64,000 nt of DNA from Episyrphus balteatus (taxonomy: Eukaryota; Arthropoda; Insecta; Diptera; Syrphidae). Position numbers and translations under genes: made by a program. Position 1 is the first letter of the stretch, and each line of letters starts with the position of its first letter. Below the pieces are notes generated by a model that did not search any database, was not told the DNA's origin, and saw only the letters and a list, made by a program, of their open reading frames with translations. Shown in pieces: positions 24,302 through 34,755 of the stretch. The stretch lies in NCBI RefSeq assembly GCF_945859705.1, contig NC_079134.1:155903718-155967717 (forward strand), in the 5' to 3' direction.

Positions 24302-25221
24302 ATAAAATACACTACTGGGGTCCCACGCACTTGCCCTTATGGTGAAAGTAACTCTGATGTTAAAGAATTTTACTGAACAAAATTAGGGAAAATTAAAATT
24401 TGATATTTTTAAGGAATTCTATAAGTAGTCAAAATAAATAAAATCTGTTTTTGTAATTAAAAGATCATTTAAAACCGTGTTTATTAAATTATCTTTTACA
24501 CAAAACTAAGTACCTATGCTATTTCATATTTTCCATGAAAAGGAACTTTCAGAAAAAAAATTCGAAAATCGTTAAAGCCGTTTTATAAAAAAATATTTTT
24601 TTATATATAAAATTTTTCTAACATTTTTCAAAAAATATAGTTGGTATGCCATTTATAAGAAATAAAAAACGAAATTTCGATAAAATTTTTATCAACCCGT
24701 TTTGAAAAAATCGATTTTTCAAAAGACAGGTAGGTACCGTTAGTTTTGGCCCTAAAAAAAATTTCAATTTGGCCTCCAGGAAATCACCCAAAACTATTAA
24801 CTACCAAGTTTGAAAAAAATCGCTCCATTAGTTTATACTACGTTTCCACCTACCCTAAATCCGAGATTTAGCTAAGTAGTTTTAGCATAAATCTCGACTT
24901 TTATTCTAAATCTCGGATTGAAAGTAGGTAAAAATCATAGATTTAGGGTAGCTGAACCCAAATCTGAGATTTAGCGAAGTAGATTTAAAATAAATCTCGA
25001 GATCTATTCTAAATCTACTTACCTAAATCTCGGATTTAGCGTAGGTGGAAACAGAGTATTAGGCTATAACTCGTGGTACTTAAAGACGGACAGACAAACC
25101 AGAATAGCGGGACCCACTTTTTTAGCATACTCTATCATCTTAATGTCATGTCTGATTGTTATCTCAAGTCCGATTATTTTTTCGAATCCTTAACTTGCCC
25201 TATAGTACCAATATCGCAAGT
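24302..25221 (+). repeat. G-family repeat copy G3, interrupted by a small TIR element
   Basis: Contains the family words (TTGGTATGCCATTTAT, CAACCCGTTTTGAAAA, GGTACCGTTAGTTTTGG) and ends with ACTTGC (25193-25198) and GCAAGT (25216-25221) enclosing CCTATAGTACC, a shorter-stemmed version of the G2 hairpin. The 219-bp element at 24838-25056 is inserted in it. G2 and G3 lie in the same orientation about 90 bases apart. Confidence 0.55.
24838..25056. mobile_element. 219-bp TA-target miniature element with nested palindromes
   Basis: Ends CTACGTTTCCACCTACCCTA at 24838 and, inverted, CTCTGTTTCCACCTACGCTA at 25056, flanked by TA at 24836-24837 and 25057-25058. The interior is largely repeats of TAAATCTCGAGATTTA-like half-palindromes. 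Size, TA target and lack of coding fit a Tc1/mariner-type MITE. It is inserted in G3, which lies inside the hAT element. Confidence 0.8.
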
Positions 25222-25882
25222 AAAAATGTCAATTTGTCTTCACCTTTCGAGACAAACCGGGACCAGTTATAAAATTGAATTTAATATAGCCACGGAATTC
25301 GTTAGAACATCATTTTTTAGATAATTTTATTGTGAATAAGACTGTCTTTGGCCATTTTTGGTTAAAATGAGTAAAAATGGAGCTATTAAATATAAATGGT
25401 ACCAACCTCTTTTCCAAAATGGCGGCTGCTTTCGACATCCTACCATCCCAAAAAATTGACTTTTATGATAAGAACATTCATCCAAATACATTCCACGAAA
25501 AAAATTTAGTCCTGCGAAAAATGCGATTTGATTTACTAATTTGCCTGGGCTATAATATCATTCTAAAACGTTGTGTTGAGATCAAATAATAATAATAACA
25601 TTCTACATTAGTCAAACAAATTAAGATAAAGGTTTTTTCGATTTGTATTTGTATTTTTGGAAGAGGTGGACAATTATGAAAAGTGACATTCGATATATTG
25701 ATATATAAAGGCCTTATATATGATATATGTATAAAGAATACATATTTTCTTTTGACTAAACTGAAAGTAACACCCACTTAACGTTTTAAAATGAATGTTA
25801 TATAACTTAGCCCTGTAAATTTTTTTTATTTTCAATCACTCAAATAAATTGATCCGCCTGTTCACAGATTTTATAGATCAAT
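25222..25882. other. hAT interior, AT-rich, no gene seen
   Basis: Short open frames at 25377-25589 (plus) and 25550-25777 (minus) show no recognisable domain. The segment ends in AGATTTTATAGATCAAT (25866-25882), the left copy of the target duplication of the LINE fragment. Confidence 0.4.
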
Positions 25883-26132
25883 CTTCTTCTTCCTTTTTCT
25901 CGGCGCTGTTATGATCTCGATGTCGAGGGGATCATAACCTTCCCACGTTACTGCTTCACACTAGTGATCCGCTTGTGGGGTTCGCCGGGTTGACCTCAGA
26001 AATCGGCGGCAAGCCTCCCGGTTTTGTATTGTTCCGTTTCTGAGGCCAACTGAATGCTGGTGTTTTTGCATTTGCTTGTACCAGGAGTTTTTAGGCCTAC
26101 CTTTCTTTTTATTTCGTGTTGGAACGTTATAT
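25883..26132 (-). mobile_element. 5'-truncated non-LTR retrotransposon (LINE) 3' end
   Basis: A GC-richer 250-bp insert flanked by an exact 17-bp direct repeat, AGATTTTATAGATCAAT (25866-25882; 26133-26149), the mark of target-primed reverse transcription. On the minus strand it holds the last part of a pol-like frame: a GRPKNSW motif, a basic stretch (RFLRSTRR), one in-frame stop, then YDPLDIEII before a lysine/arginine-rich tail encoded by (GAA)n. The GRPK-x-x-W block resembles the C-terminal end of RTE-like LINE reverse transcriptases; clade is inference. It is dead: about 80 codons, stop inside. Confidence 0.7.
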
Positions 26133-26295
26133 AGATTTTATAGATCAATAAACGTGAAAAAACTTAATATCAAGAAACAGTTTCTGCATATCAACTTTTC
26201 TTTTTAAAAATTTTAAAAGTGAATTATGTATTTGTGGCCCTTTTCCTTAAAGTCCCGGGAGGCCCTTTGACCCCCAGTCCGCCCCTGACTACAGA

Positions 26296-27458
26296 GCAGC
26301 ATGTTCGCATTTGTGTGAGATGAGGTTTTAATTAGTTGCTCAGTTTTTTTTTTTTTTTTTTTTTTGGTTCATTTTTGCTATTTTTTTATGAATGAAAAAA
26401 ACAAGTAACAAATGCACACAGCATACATCTACGTAAGTTGCCTTTTGTAATTAGGGGGCGTTTGATTGTTCTTTAAACCACTAAAGATAAAAAATAGATA
26501 GAACAAAAAAATCGAGTGAGGGCTCAGATCTTTATTGAAGATGTCAAATGATGTTAACATTAATTTAACAGCTCAACTGATATCCTTTTGATAAGTTGTA
26601 ATTGTGTCTATAATGCGTATATATTCTCTCTCTCTTGGACTTGACATGGCCTTTGTGAAGTTTTTTTTTTGTTCTTCTTTATTGTGCGGTTTTTCTGCCC
26701 TTTTAATCTTTTTTATATTCCATTCATTTAATTTGTGTCTGTGTCGTAAGTAATAAAATTAAAAGGAAAACAAACACCGACAACATTCACTCTCATCAAA
26801 ATAATAATGATAATGATGATGATGATGATTTTATTGTATTGTACTCATTAGTTTGTGGTGTTTTAAAGAGAAAACCGCATTATTTGAATTCTGACAGACA
26901 AAGAGACTGAGAAGGGAATCAAAGACGTTTATTCTTTTGAATGGCATTGAACTGATTGTGAGGGGAAGTAAAACCCAACTTTAAGGTGGTTAAATAAAGT
27001 AATTTAATTGATGCTTATGTGTGTGGTGTCTATAAACTTGTAAACCTTTTTGATTAACTGTTAATAGGATTACAAGAGTTTGTGTGCGGTTTTTGAGTTC
27101 AACCACAATCTTTAATTGAGAAAAGCAATATAGGTAATGATATAACTAATTAGGTCTTTTTTTTCAGTTTTTAACATTTAAGACTGAAATGTCAGAAGGG
27201 ACAACAAACAAGTCATTTAATGTGACTATTTTTACCTTTTAAATTTTAGCCGAGATAAAATTCCCATATGTACAAGTTATCGATAATTTGTATGGGATTC
27301 ATTTTAGTTCAGATTTTCGATAATTTGTATGGGAGCTAAAATTTAGCTCGATCTGTATACTAGGCTTTAAGCTATAAATATTTCTTTTAAATTCTTTTTA
27401 TAAATTTATATTTTTTTCTATTATAATGTCCTAACAAGGAGAAATAAGTCCTTGTATT
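26296..27458. other. Non-coding stretch with microsatellite and short fold-back
   Basis: No gene seen. It holds a T run at about 26344-26365, a GAT/AAT microsatellite at 26801-26830, and at 27242-27351 a small fold-back region with ATTTTAGCCGAGAT on one side, AGCTAAAATTTAGCTCG on the other, and TCGATAATTTGTATGGGA twice inside (near 27280 and 27317). Confidence 0.45.
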
Positions 27459-28216
27459 TAGTGATGGGAACTATCCAATGATTTGAACTATCGATAGTAA
27501 GAATAACTGAATGATTTGAACTATCGAATAGTTCATTCATTCATTCATTTATTTATTTTAATAAAAACTATAGAATACAATTATCGAATAAAAACTATCG
27601 AATAAACTATCGAATCAAAAAAAAATATTCGAAAAAACTATCGTTTAAGAAAACTATTCGAATGAAAAAACTATCGAATAAAAAAAAAACTATTTGAATG
27701 AAAAAACTATCGAATAAAAAACTATCGAATGAAAATAGTAACTAAACGAATGAATGAATGAATGATTTCAAACTATCGAATAAATGAATATTTTACAACT
27801 ATCGATAGTTTGATAGTTTTTATTAGTGATGGGAACTATCGAATGATATGAACTATTGATAGTTAGTAACTGAATGATTTGAACTATCGAATAGTTCATT
27901 CATTCATTTATTCATTTTAATAAAAACTATCGAATAAAATTATTGAATAAAAACTATCGAATAAACTATCGAATAAGCTATCGGATAAAAACTATCGAAT
28001 AAACTATCGAATTAAAAAAAAATATTCGAAAAAAACTATCGTTTAAGAAAACTATTCGAATGAAAAAAGTATCGAATAAAAAAATCTATTTGAATGAAAA
28101 AAACTATCGAATGAAAAACTGAATGAATGAATGATTTCAAACTATCGAATGAATGAATATTTTACTAAACTATTATCGATAGTTTGATAGTTTTTATTCG
28201 ATAGTTCCCATCACTA
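27459..28216. mobile_element. hAT miniature element, tandem double copy
   Basis: TAGTGATGGGAACTATC at 27459, again at 27824, and GATAGTTCCCATCACTA ending at 28216. Flanks are CTTGTATT (27451-27458) and TTTGTATT (28217-28224), an 8-bp duplication with one change, so the double unit moved as one. The first half lacks its right terminus: TTTTTATT runs straight into the second TAGTGATGGG, as if the internal end had been deleted. The interior is repeats of ACTATCGAATAAA / AATGAATGA, that is, multiplied terminal sequence. No coding. Confidence 0.8.
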
Positions 28217-28224
28217 TTTGTATT

Positions 28225-29684
28225 CCTAAAGCTCCATTAAATAAAAAGAAACAATTTGAAATTCCTTATAAAATTGTGGAAGATATCTCTCATTTTCATT
28301 GATCGTACAGCGGTGTCGTTTGGGTCATTTCGTACATTCAACCATAACTCCCCCCAATTTCACATAATAAATTTACTGTGAAATATACATGGGAATAGTA
28401 TCCAAGAATGCCACTAGAGTACATTTCATAAATTGGATTACAAGAGCACTGCTGCTGTCTTGATGGTGTCCCTCTCTTATAACTCTAATCTCTCCTGGTC
28501 TCTCCATGGAAGACACCACAGCACATGATGGGGTAGTAAAAAAGTACGTGCGTATCTGCAATATAAGAATTCTGACAGACGGTCTATCTTCAAACCAAAA
28601 AAAAAAGTGACAGGCGGATGCACTGTCACGTTTTCTTCATTTGAAGTAGATTCATCTTCCAGTTAAATTGCATCTTTTTCTCTCAAAAGAAGAAGGCATC
28701 GTTTTTGAAGTCAATTTTTTTCTTCTTTTGGATCTTTATTTAATTTTTTTTTTAATTATGTTAAATGATGAAGACCAGATGACTCCATGCCATGCTTCAG
28801 AGAACCCAACCTCTCGTTCACGCAAACTTTTACATTTTTGTTCTTTTCTTCCTGAGTCCGCGTGTCCAAACCAACATCAATATACTATATACATAGTGGC
28901 ATCGTATCCACTCTAGAAAACTGAAAGGAAAATTTAATATTTTTTTTTCGCTTTGTTTACTTTGTCATTTGCTAGAGACTTTTATGGTTTGGCCATTTTG
29001 ATATAAGTTTCGGGCAAAATGGCAAGACCATTATAATTAACGGGGTTAATTAAGGAATTTAATTTTATCGCGAGAGATCCCTTTTTGGTCTGAACTCTAT
29101 GGTGCTGATGCTGTTAGAGAAAATGAATTACCAACACAAACATTGTGATGATGATAATGATGATGATGGAACGAAATTATCACTGTCCAGATGTGGTACT
29201 CTGTAAGTTGGTGAAGGGAGAAGGAAAATAATGTTGCATAGAATATAACACATTTCAGATATTTTATTTAGCAGTTTTAAATATAAAATTATAAAAAAAA
29301 ATCATTAAAAAAAAAAAACAATCTAAAAATTACAATTAATTGAAATTGAACAAAATGGTGGAGATAATTTTTGGTGTAGTAAAGGAACGAAATTAAGAAC
29401 CTACTGTTTTTTCTTGAAAAAAAAAACATCTTTTTTCTACCGCCTAAAAACTAACATTTTATGTTCATGGAGAAAATCTTCTTAAAATTTTAGTAAACAT
29501 TTTATATTTTGAATATAATAATTATAATAATTGAATAAGAAAGTTAAAGCTATGGTAGAAATTAAATTCATTTTCATATCTTTTTTTACTTCGATATTTT
29601 CTTCTAACAATTTTGTATTGTTCGAAAATCAATTTTTCTATTATCGACCCCCGATCCATGTCTGGGAATTACATTTTTTTATAG
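28225..29684. other. Non-coding stretch, no gene seen
   Basis: The 28300-28920 part has more complex sequence (CAGCGGTGTCGTTTGGGTCA, TCATGGAAGACACCACAG-like words) and could be host DNA. Open frames there (62 codons minus at 28373-28561, 82 codons plus at 28668-28916) are unrecognised and poorly supported. A GAT microsatellite lies at 29140-29166. Confidence 0.4.
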
Positions 29685-29692
29685 CTTTAAAT

Positions 29693-30137
29693 TAGTGATG
29701 GGAACTATCGAATAAAAACTATTAAATTATCGATAGTTGTAAAATATTCATTCATTCGATAGTTTTAATTCATTCATTCATTCATTTAGTTACTATTTTC
29801 ATTCGAAAAGTTTTTTCATTTGATAGTTTAGTTACTATTCTCATTCGAATAGTTTTTTTTATACGATGGTTTTGTCATTAAAATAGTTTTTTTTATTTGA
29901 TAGTATTTTCTTTTGAACATTATTCTTATTCGATAGTTTTTTCATTTCAATAGTTTTTTAATACGATAGTTTTTATTCGATAGTTTATTCGATAGTTTGT
30001 TCCATAGTTTTTATTCGATAGTTTAATTCGATAGTTTTTATTCGAATGAATAAATGAATGAATGAACTATTCGATAGTTCAAATCATTCACATACTAACT
30101 ATCGATAGTTCAAATCATTCGATAGTTCCCATCACTA
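29693..30137. mobile_element. hAT miniature element, single copy
   Basis: TAGTGATGGGAACTATCGAA at 29693 and the inverted end finishing at 30137, flanked by an exact 8-bp duplication CTTTAAAT (29685-29692; 30138-30145). Same family as 27459-28216 but in the opposite sense. The interior consists of TTTTTATTCGATAG and ATTCATTCATTC repeats, so either strand folds extensively. No coding capacity; a hAT transposase elsewhere in the genome would be needed. Confidence 0.88.
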
Positions 30138-30145
30138 CTTTAAAT

Positions 30146-31052
30146 GTATCTGCTTACAATGTTAATATAAACATCTAAATTATTAAACATGCATGCCATA
30201 ACTTCAACTGGTCACTGGGCCAATGTGTAACTTTTTTTTTATTGAAGAAAATATTTGTAAAATAGTTAGGTTTTACAATTTAAAATTGCCTTTTATAACA
30301 ATTTTCTTGTAATTTATACTGTATAAAAAAATTACTAATAACTTGAAGCCTTATCATAGCTTGATTTATAGATGAAGAAGCAGCTACCCAGATATATATA
30401 AATATAAAAAGGGCAAACCCAGAAATAATTCGCATAGAGCTGAAAATTGGTACAGAGCCGATTAAAGTAAATGTTATATAGTCCTCGCTCTGAAAGCCAA
30501 TATCTTCTGCGAGCGATGGCAGTTATGAAAAAGCACATGCTAATATTTTTTATGAAAAACATCATGGGCTAAAAAATAAGTTTAAAATTTATTTCAGAAA
30601 CTGTATTTTAGAAGAGTATAAAAGAAGTAAAAAAAACTGTTATTTTTGATTTTGGTCCAAATTTAAAAAAAAAATCGTTTTTTTATATATTGCTCTGAGA
30701 ATTGAAACATGTAAAAAAACACATAATTTACACATGCTATGAAAATTTGTTTAAATAACACTGACCATTTGACGAGAATAGACAAAAAACGATATTTTCT
30801 ATATATACCACTCTTTGGAGCGCACTACCTTTAAAACGATAAGTGTTACAAAAGACATATCTTCAGCTATTTTGTGGAAAACGTTATAATTTATGATATG
30901 AGTTAAAAATGTATGTCAAAAAACTCATATTTTAGAAACTAGGTTTAAAAATTCGCAATTTTTGAATTTTCACCAAATCAAAACTTTTTTTTCTTTTTGA
31001 AAGACTTCTTTAAGAAAACAAAAAAACCGTAGTAAAACCGTAAAAGAGCACA
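30146..31052. other. AT-rich non-coding stretch, no feature seen
   Basis: No transposon termini or coding region recognised; the minus-strand frame at 30335-30565 has no recognisable features. Confidence 0.45.
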
Positions 31053-31055
31053 TAA

Positions 31056-31358
31056 CACTGGTCAACAAAATTTGACTTTTTTTTTGCCACAAGAAGCAAA
31101 ATATACTTTTCTAGTATTTTTTGGGGTGCTGAATCCGAATCTGAAGCCACCGTTACAAATTTATTCACAATGTATTACCCCACATAAAAACATAACCTCG
31201 AAAGCAGCCAAAATGACGTTTTTTGACATTTTCTAACGGTAATATTTAAAAAACGGAGGCCAATAATAATTTTCTGACTTCAGATTCGAGTTCAACACAT
31301 CAAAAACTTCTAGAAAAGTATATTTTGGTTGTTGTGGTAAAAACCTTGTTGACCAGTG
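31056..31358. mobile_element. Fold-back element FB-3 with TAA target duplication
   Basis: CACTGGTCAACAAAATTTGA at 31056 and CTTGTTGACCAGTG ending at 31358, flanked by TAA (31053-31055; 31359-31361). At 303 bp it is the shortest of the three family members: nearly all of it is the two inverted arms (TATACTTTTCTAG with CTAGAAAAGTATA), with little central sequence. Confidence 0.82.
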
Positions 31359-31361
31359 TAA

Positions 31362-33074
31362 TCTACCAGTTTTTCAAAGACAACTTTTCGGTAAGATTCA
31401 TCGTTTAAGAGAAATAGGAAAAAAACCGTTGTTTTCGAAATTTGACACATTTTAAAACCACGATATCTTCTAAACGATATGTCGTAGAAAAAAAAGTGTC
31501 ATAAAATTTTTTTAGGAAATTATAAAAACCTACAAGACATCCATATACTTTTCTTAGATAGCTTCTCCCGTTCCAAAGTTAGAAAAGAAAAACCTAAATT
31601 TTCGACATCAAAACTTAAATAACTTTTTATGCACACATGGGACCTCTTTTGGGGACATCAGCTCTATGCGAATCATTTCTGAGTTGAATGTCTATTTTGA
31701 CCGGACTAATAGCAATATTACTTACACTTAAATCGTTTCGTAAAAGAGTTATTTTTAAAAACAGCGAATTTACGAAGGACAAAATAATTTTAACTTTAAA
31801 CACATTAATAAACCTCTGTAGGCACACCTCTTTTTTGCGAATTTGGTTTATACTTTTTCAAGTCGCTAGAACTTTTTTCGGTCTCACTATTTTATAGAGA
31901 ATCATATATGAAATTGATGTAGAATTTTCCGAGGAATTCGAATATTGTATTCACAATTCCATAAAAATGTATTTTCACCCTTATAAAGACAATTTTTTGT
32001 GACCATTTTTATTTTTGTCCTGCCAAATTCGCATCCCCGTGCCGACAGAGGGATAATCATAACTGTGTTATGATTATCCCTCTTTAAATTTTAAAGACTT
32101 ACAAATACAAGTTTGTTATTTAAAATTGCAGGAATAAAAATAATATGTATTGGCAAAAAAAAATAAACTCAGAAAGTCTTTGATTCTTAAATATTTTAAA
32201 GAATAGTATTTTGGGTATATTTTCTCACAAAAGTTAATTCCTAAAATATCATATTTATAAATACAATATTTAATCAAATTACATTTACCATATCTTTCAA
32301 ATTCATATTTGAAAGCAAACTTATCATTTTCCATGTTTGTATATGTTATTTTGCATTTGAAAATAATACTTAATCCAAACAGACATTTAATCAAATTGCT
32401 CTCAAAAAATGAAACACAAACTATTTACCAATTTCACAAGAATCACTGCACAAAGAACAATAATTTATAGGTATTTACAGATAGAAATTTTATATAAGTA
32501 TCCTTAAAAATAGCTAAAGATTCTCACTCACATTTTGTTTTTATGGAATATTTATGGCCAAACACACACATGTTGATGTTCCCAGATTAAACAAAAATAA
32601 ATGAAAATGTATTCGGTTTTCTATTTATTCTTCTTAAAAAAAAAAAATACCAAACTTCATTTGGTTTAGATTGTTGGTTATATAGGTTTTAGGGCCTTAA
32701 ATGAAAATTTTTCATCCATAAGGAAATCAAGCAAACAGAAGGCTATAAACACTGACTCATCATCACTCGTTTCTCAGCTGTGTGCTGTGTTCTAAATTAT
32801 GCCCTAAACAAAACTTTGTCTATATAACAAACATGCTGAGTTTTCATTTAGTTTTGTCCCTAAATTTATAGACTGGAATAGAAAAGTTGCAATTTCCAAT
32901 TCTGGTTGAGCCACATTTAATTTCATCCCATAGAAGATATTCGTTTTTACCTAATTCCAAAAACTTATCAAGATAAAAAAAAAATGTTACGCATACGCCA
33001 TAGTGAACCTTTTAATTTTTAATTTGAAAAATGATACAAAATTAGTATCAAACAGTCTTGAAAAAAAAAGAGGT
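31362..33074. other. AT-rich non-coding stretch with a perfect small hairpin
   Basis: No gene seen; frames on both strands near 31627-31897 and 32116-32394 are unrecognised. At 32047-32083, AGAGGGATAATCATAAC and its exact inverse are separated by TGT, giving a 17-bp stem with a 3-base loop. Confidence 0.5.
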
Positions 33075-34755
33075 TGTCTGTAAAGCCGGTTTACGGACGA
33101 TGATTTTACGTGATAACGTCGTCAGAAAACAGGTTGTGTGCTTTTGTTTAAAATGAGTCAAAGCGTTTACTTATTTCAATTCAAACAATCATAATTTACA
33201 AGAAAAAGCTAAAAAAATACCTTTTTTATTTTCTCATTATATTAATTTTTTATTTTAAAAGCCAAGTATTTTTTCTAAAGAATAAAACCAGTTTTAAATT
33301 TTTACAATGCTCAAAAAGTATAAAAATAATTTATTGAAAACAATCATTTTCATCAAAAAAGCAAAAAAAAACATGAATTTTGATCTTCTCACGTCATTAA
33401 TTCCATTTCTTTCCCTAACAACCTATACAAAAATTTTATACCATCTAAAAGCTTATTGTCTTAACTCAAAATATATATATCGATCAGGTCTATGAGACAT
33501 CTACAAAAAGAGCTAGAATTTTTTGAACTCTATCAAATTTCATTAAAAAAAAAAAACAAAAAAACATTTATTTTTATGTTCTCACGCTATGGAATCATTT
33601 TTTTTGTTTGACAACCTATAAAAAATTTTATACAATGTGAAAGCTAATTATTTCACCTTTCATATGACGTATCAATCTCATTTCAAAGATACCTACAAGA
33701 AAAGTAAGAATTTTTTAAAGTTACTTGATTTAACATTGTGTAGCTTCAAGTTAATCTACCGTTATGAGTGATATACCAAATGAAAGGTAATTGTATCAGG
33801 ATGCTCATAAAAGTTTAATAAAATTTCTATCTGCTCTTGGTCAAAAGTTATAGCCTGTTGAATTCTTAAATTTTATTTTACCGTTATCTCAAAATTGTGT
33901 TTTCGAAAATGATTGAAACTTCACACAAATTTAGTCGTGGTCATGGTCTATCATTACTCCGTATACTTTATTCCTGTTTCTATTAAAGAAATAAAGATAA
34001 AAATAAAAAACGATGAAAATCGGTTAAAAACGATAAAAAAAAACGTGTTTTTTAAAAACTTGTTTCTTCCGTTATTCAGTCAAAACTCACTAAACAATTC
34101 CAAGTTTCTGCACTTGTATGCATAAGACCAAAACCTACATGTCCTATAAGTTTGAGACGCTCAAAAAAAAGCTAAAAATCAAAAATTACCCAAAAATACC
34201 CCTTAAAAACAAGGTGTTTTTCAAAAATTCATATTTCGAAACGCAGAGTGTTGGAAAAAAATCATCATCTTTCAGCTGGCATTTTAGAATTGTCAAAAAA
34301 AATTTCCTTTACCCAAAATCATCATTTTGTCATAGCCCCAACACGTGTACAATGTTAAAACAAAACGTTATAGCTTAGTTTCAAAATTTTTTAGATTTTT
34401 TCCTTAAATGCAGTTATTCTTAAATTAGTCTCATCTATCTATAACAAAAAAAAAATCAACTCTGTACAACTTCGCGTTTAGATTTTAGCCCAAATTTCAT
34501 CTTTCCGTTTTACCCCTGTTTACCCTATTAAATGACGGAATTTTTAAAAATCCTTCATTTGGATTAAGCTTTAGGTTATTATCATTCAAAGAAGCTATAG
34601 AAGATTTTTGTATCTCTAATAGTTTATTTTTAATTTTGAATTGAAATTTTTGCCGCACTGCAAAAGCGCGAGATTGGAACGGGAGAAAATGGTGTCACTT
34701 TTTTGTGGTGGCTGCCATGGTTCATCGATTTATAAGGCGTTATCACGTCAAAAAT
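33075..34755 (-). mobile_element. H-family Helentron-like element, copy H3 (best full-length copy)
   Basis: About 1.68 kb with both diagnostic ends. The 5' end (minus sense) is TTTTTGACGTGATAACGCC at about 34737-34755, followed by TTATAAATCGATGAACC and GGCAGCCACCAC. The 3' end holds the inverted motif and the stem-loop GTCCGTAAACCGGCTTTAC within 33075-33120. The central part (about 33350-33960) is the sequence shared with R elements. No open frame beyond about 86 codons, so non-autonomous. A TTGAAAAAAAAA-type run borders the 3' end here and in H4 and H5. Confidence 0.65.

Larger units (their letters stand above)
20355..26287. mobile_element. Large non-autonomous hAT-type element with internal satellite
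   Basis: The ends are the inverted pair CAGGGGCGGACTGG (20355-20368) and CCAGTCCGCCCCTG (26274-26287), with an exact 8-bp target duplication ACTACAGA at 20347-20354 and 26288-26295. Eight-bp duplications and CAGxGGCGGA-type ends are hallmarks of hAT elements. Just inside the left end ACCGGGATTTTTCCCGGT forms a 7-bp hairpin. No transposase frame was found in 5933 bp, so mobility would need a transposase in trans. Inside lie a 60-bp satellite array, two G repeats, a small TA element and a truncated LINE. Confidence 0.85.
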
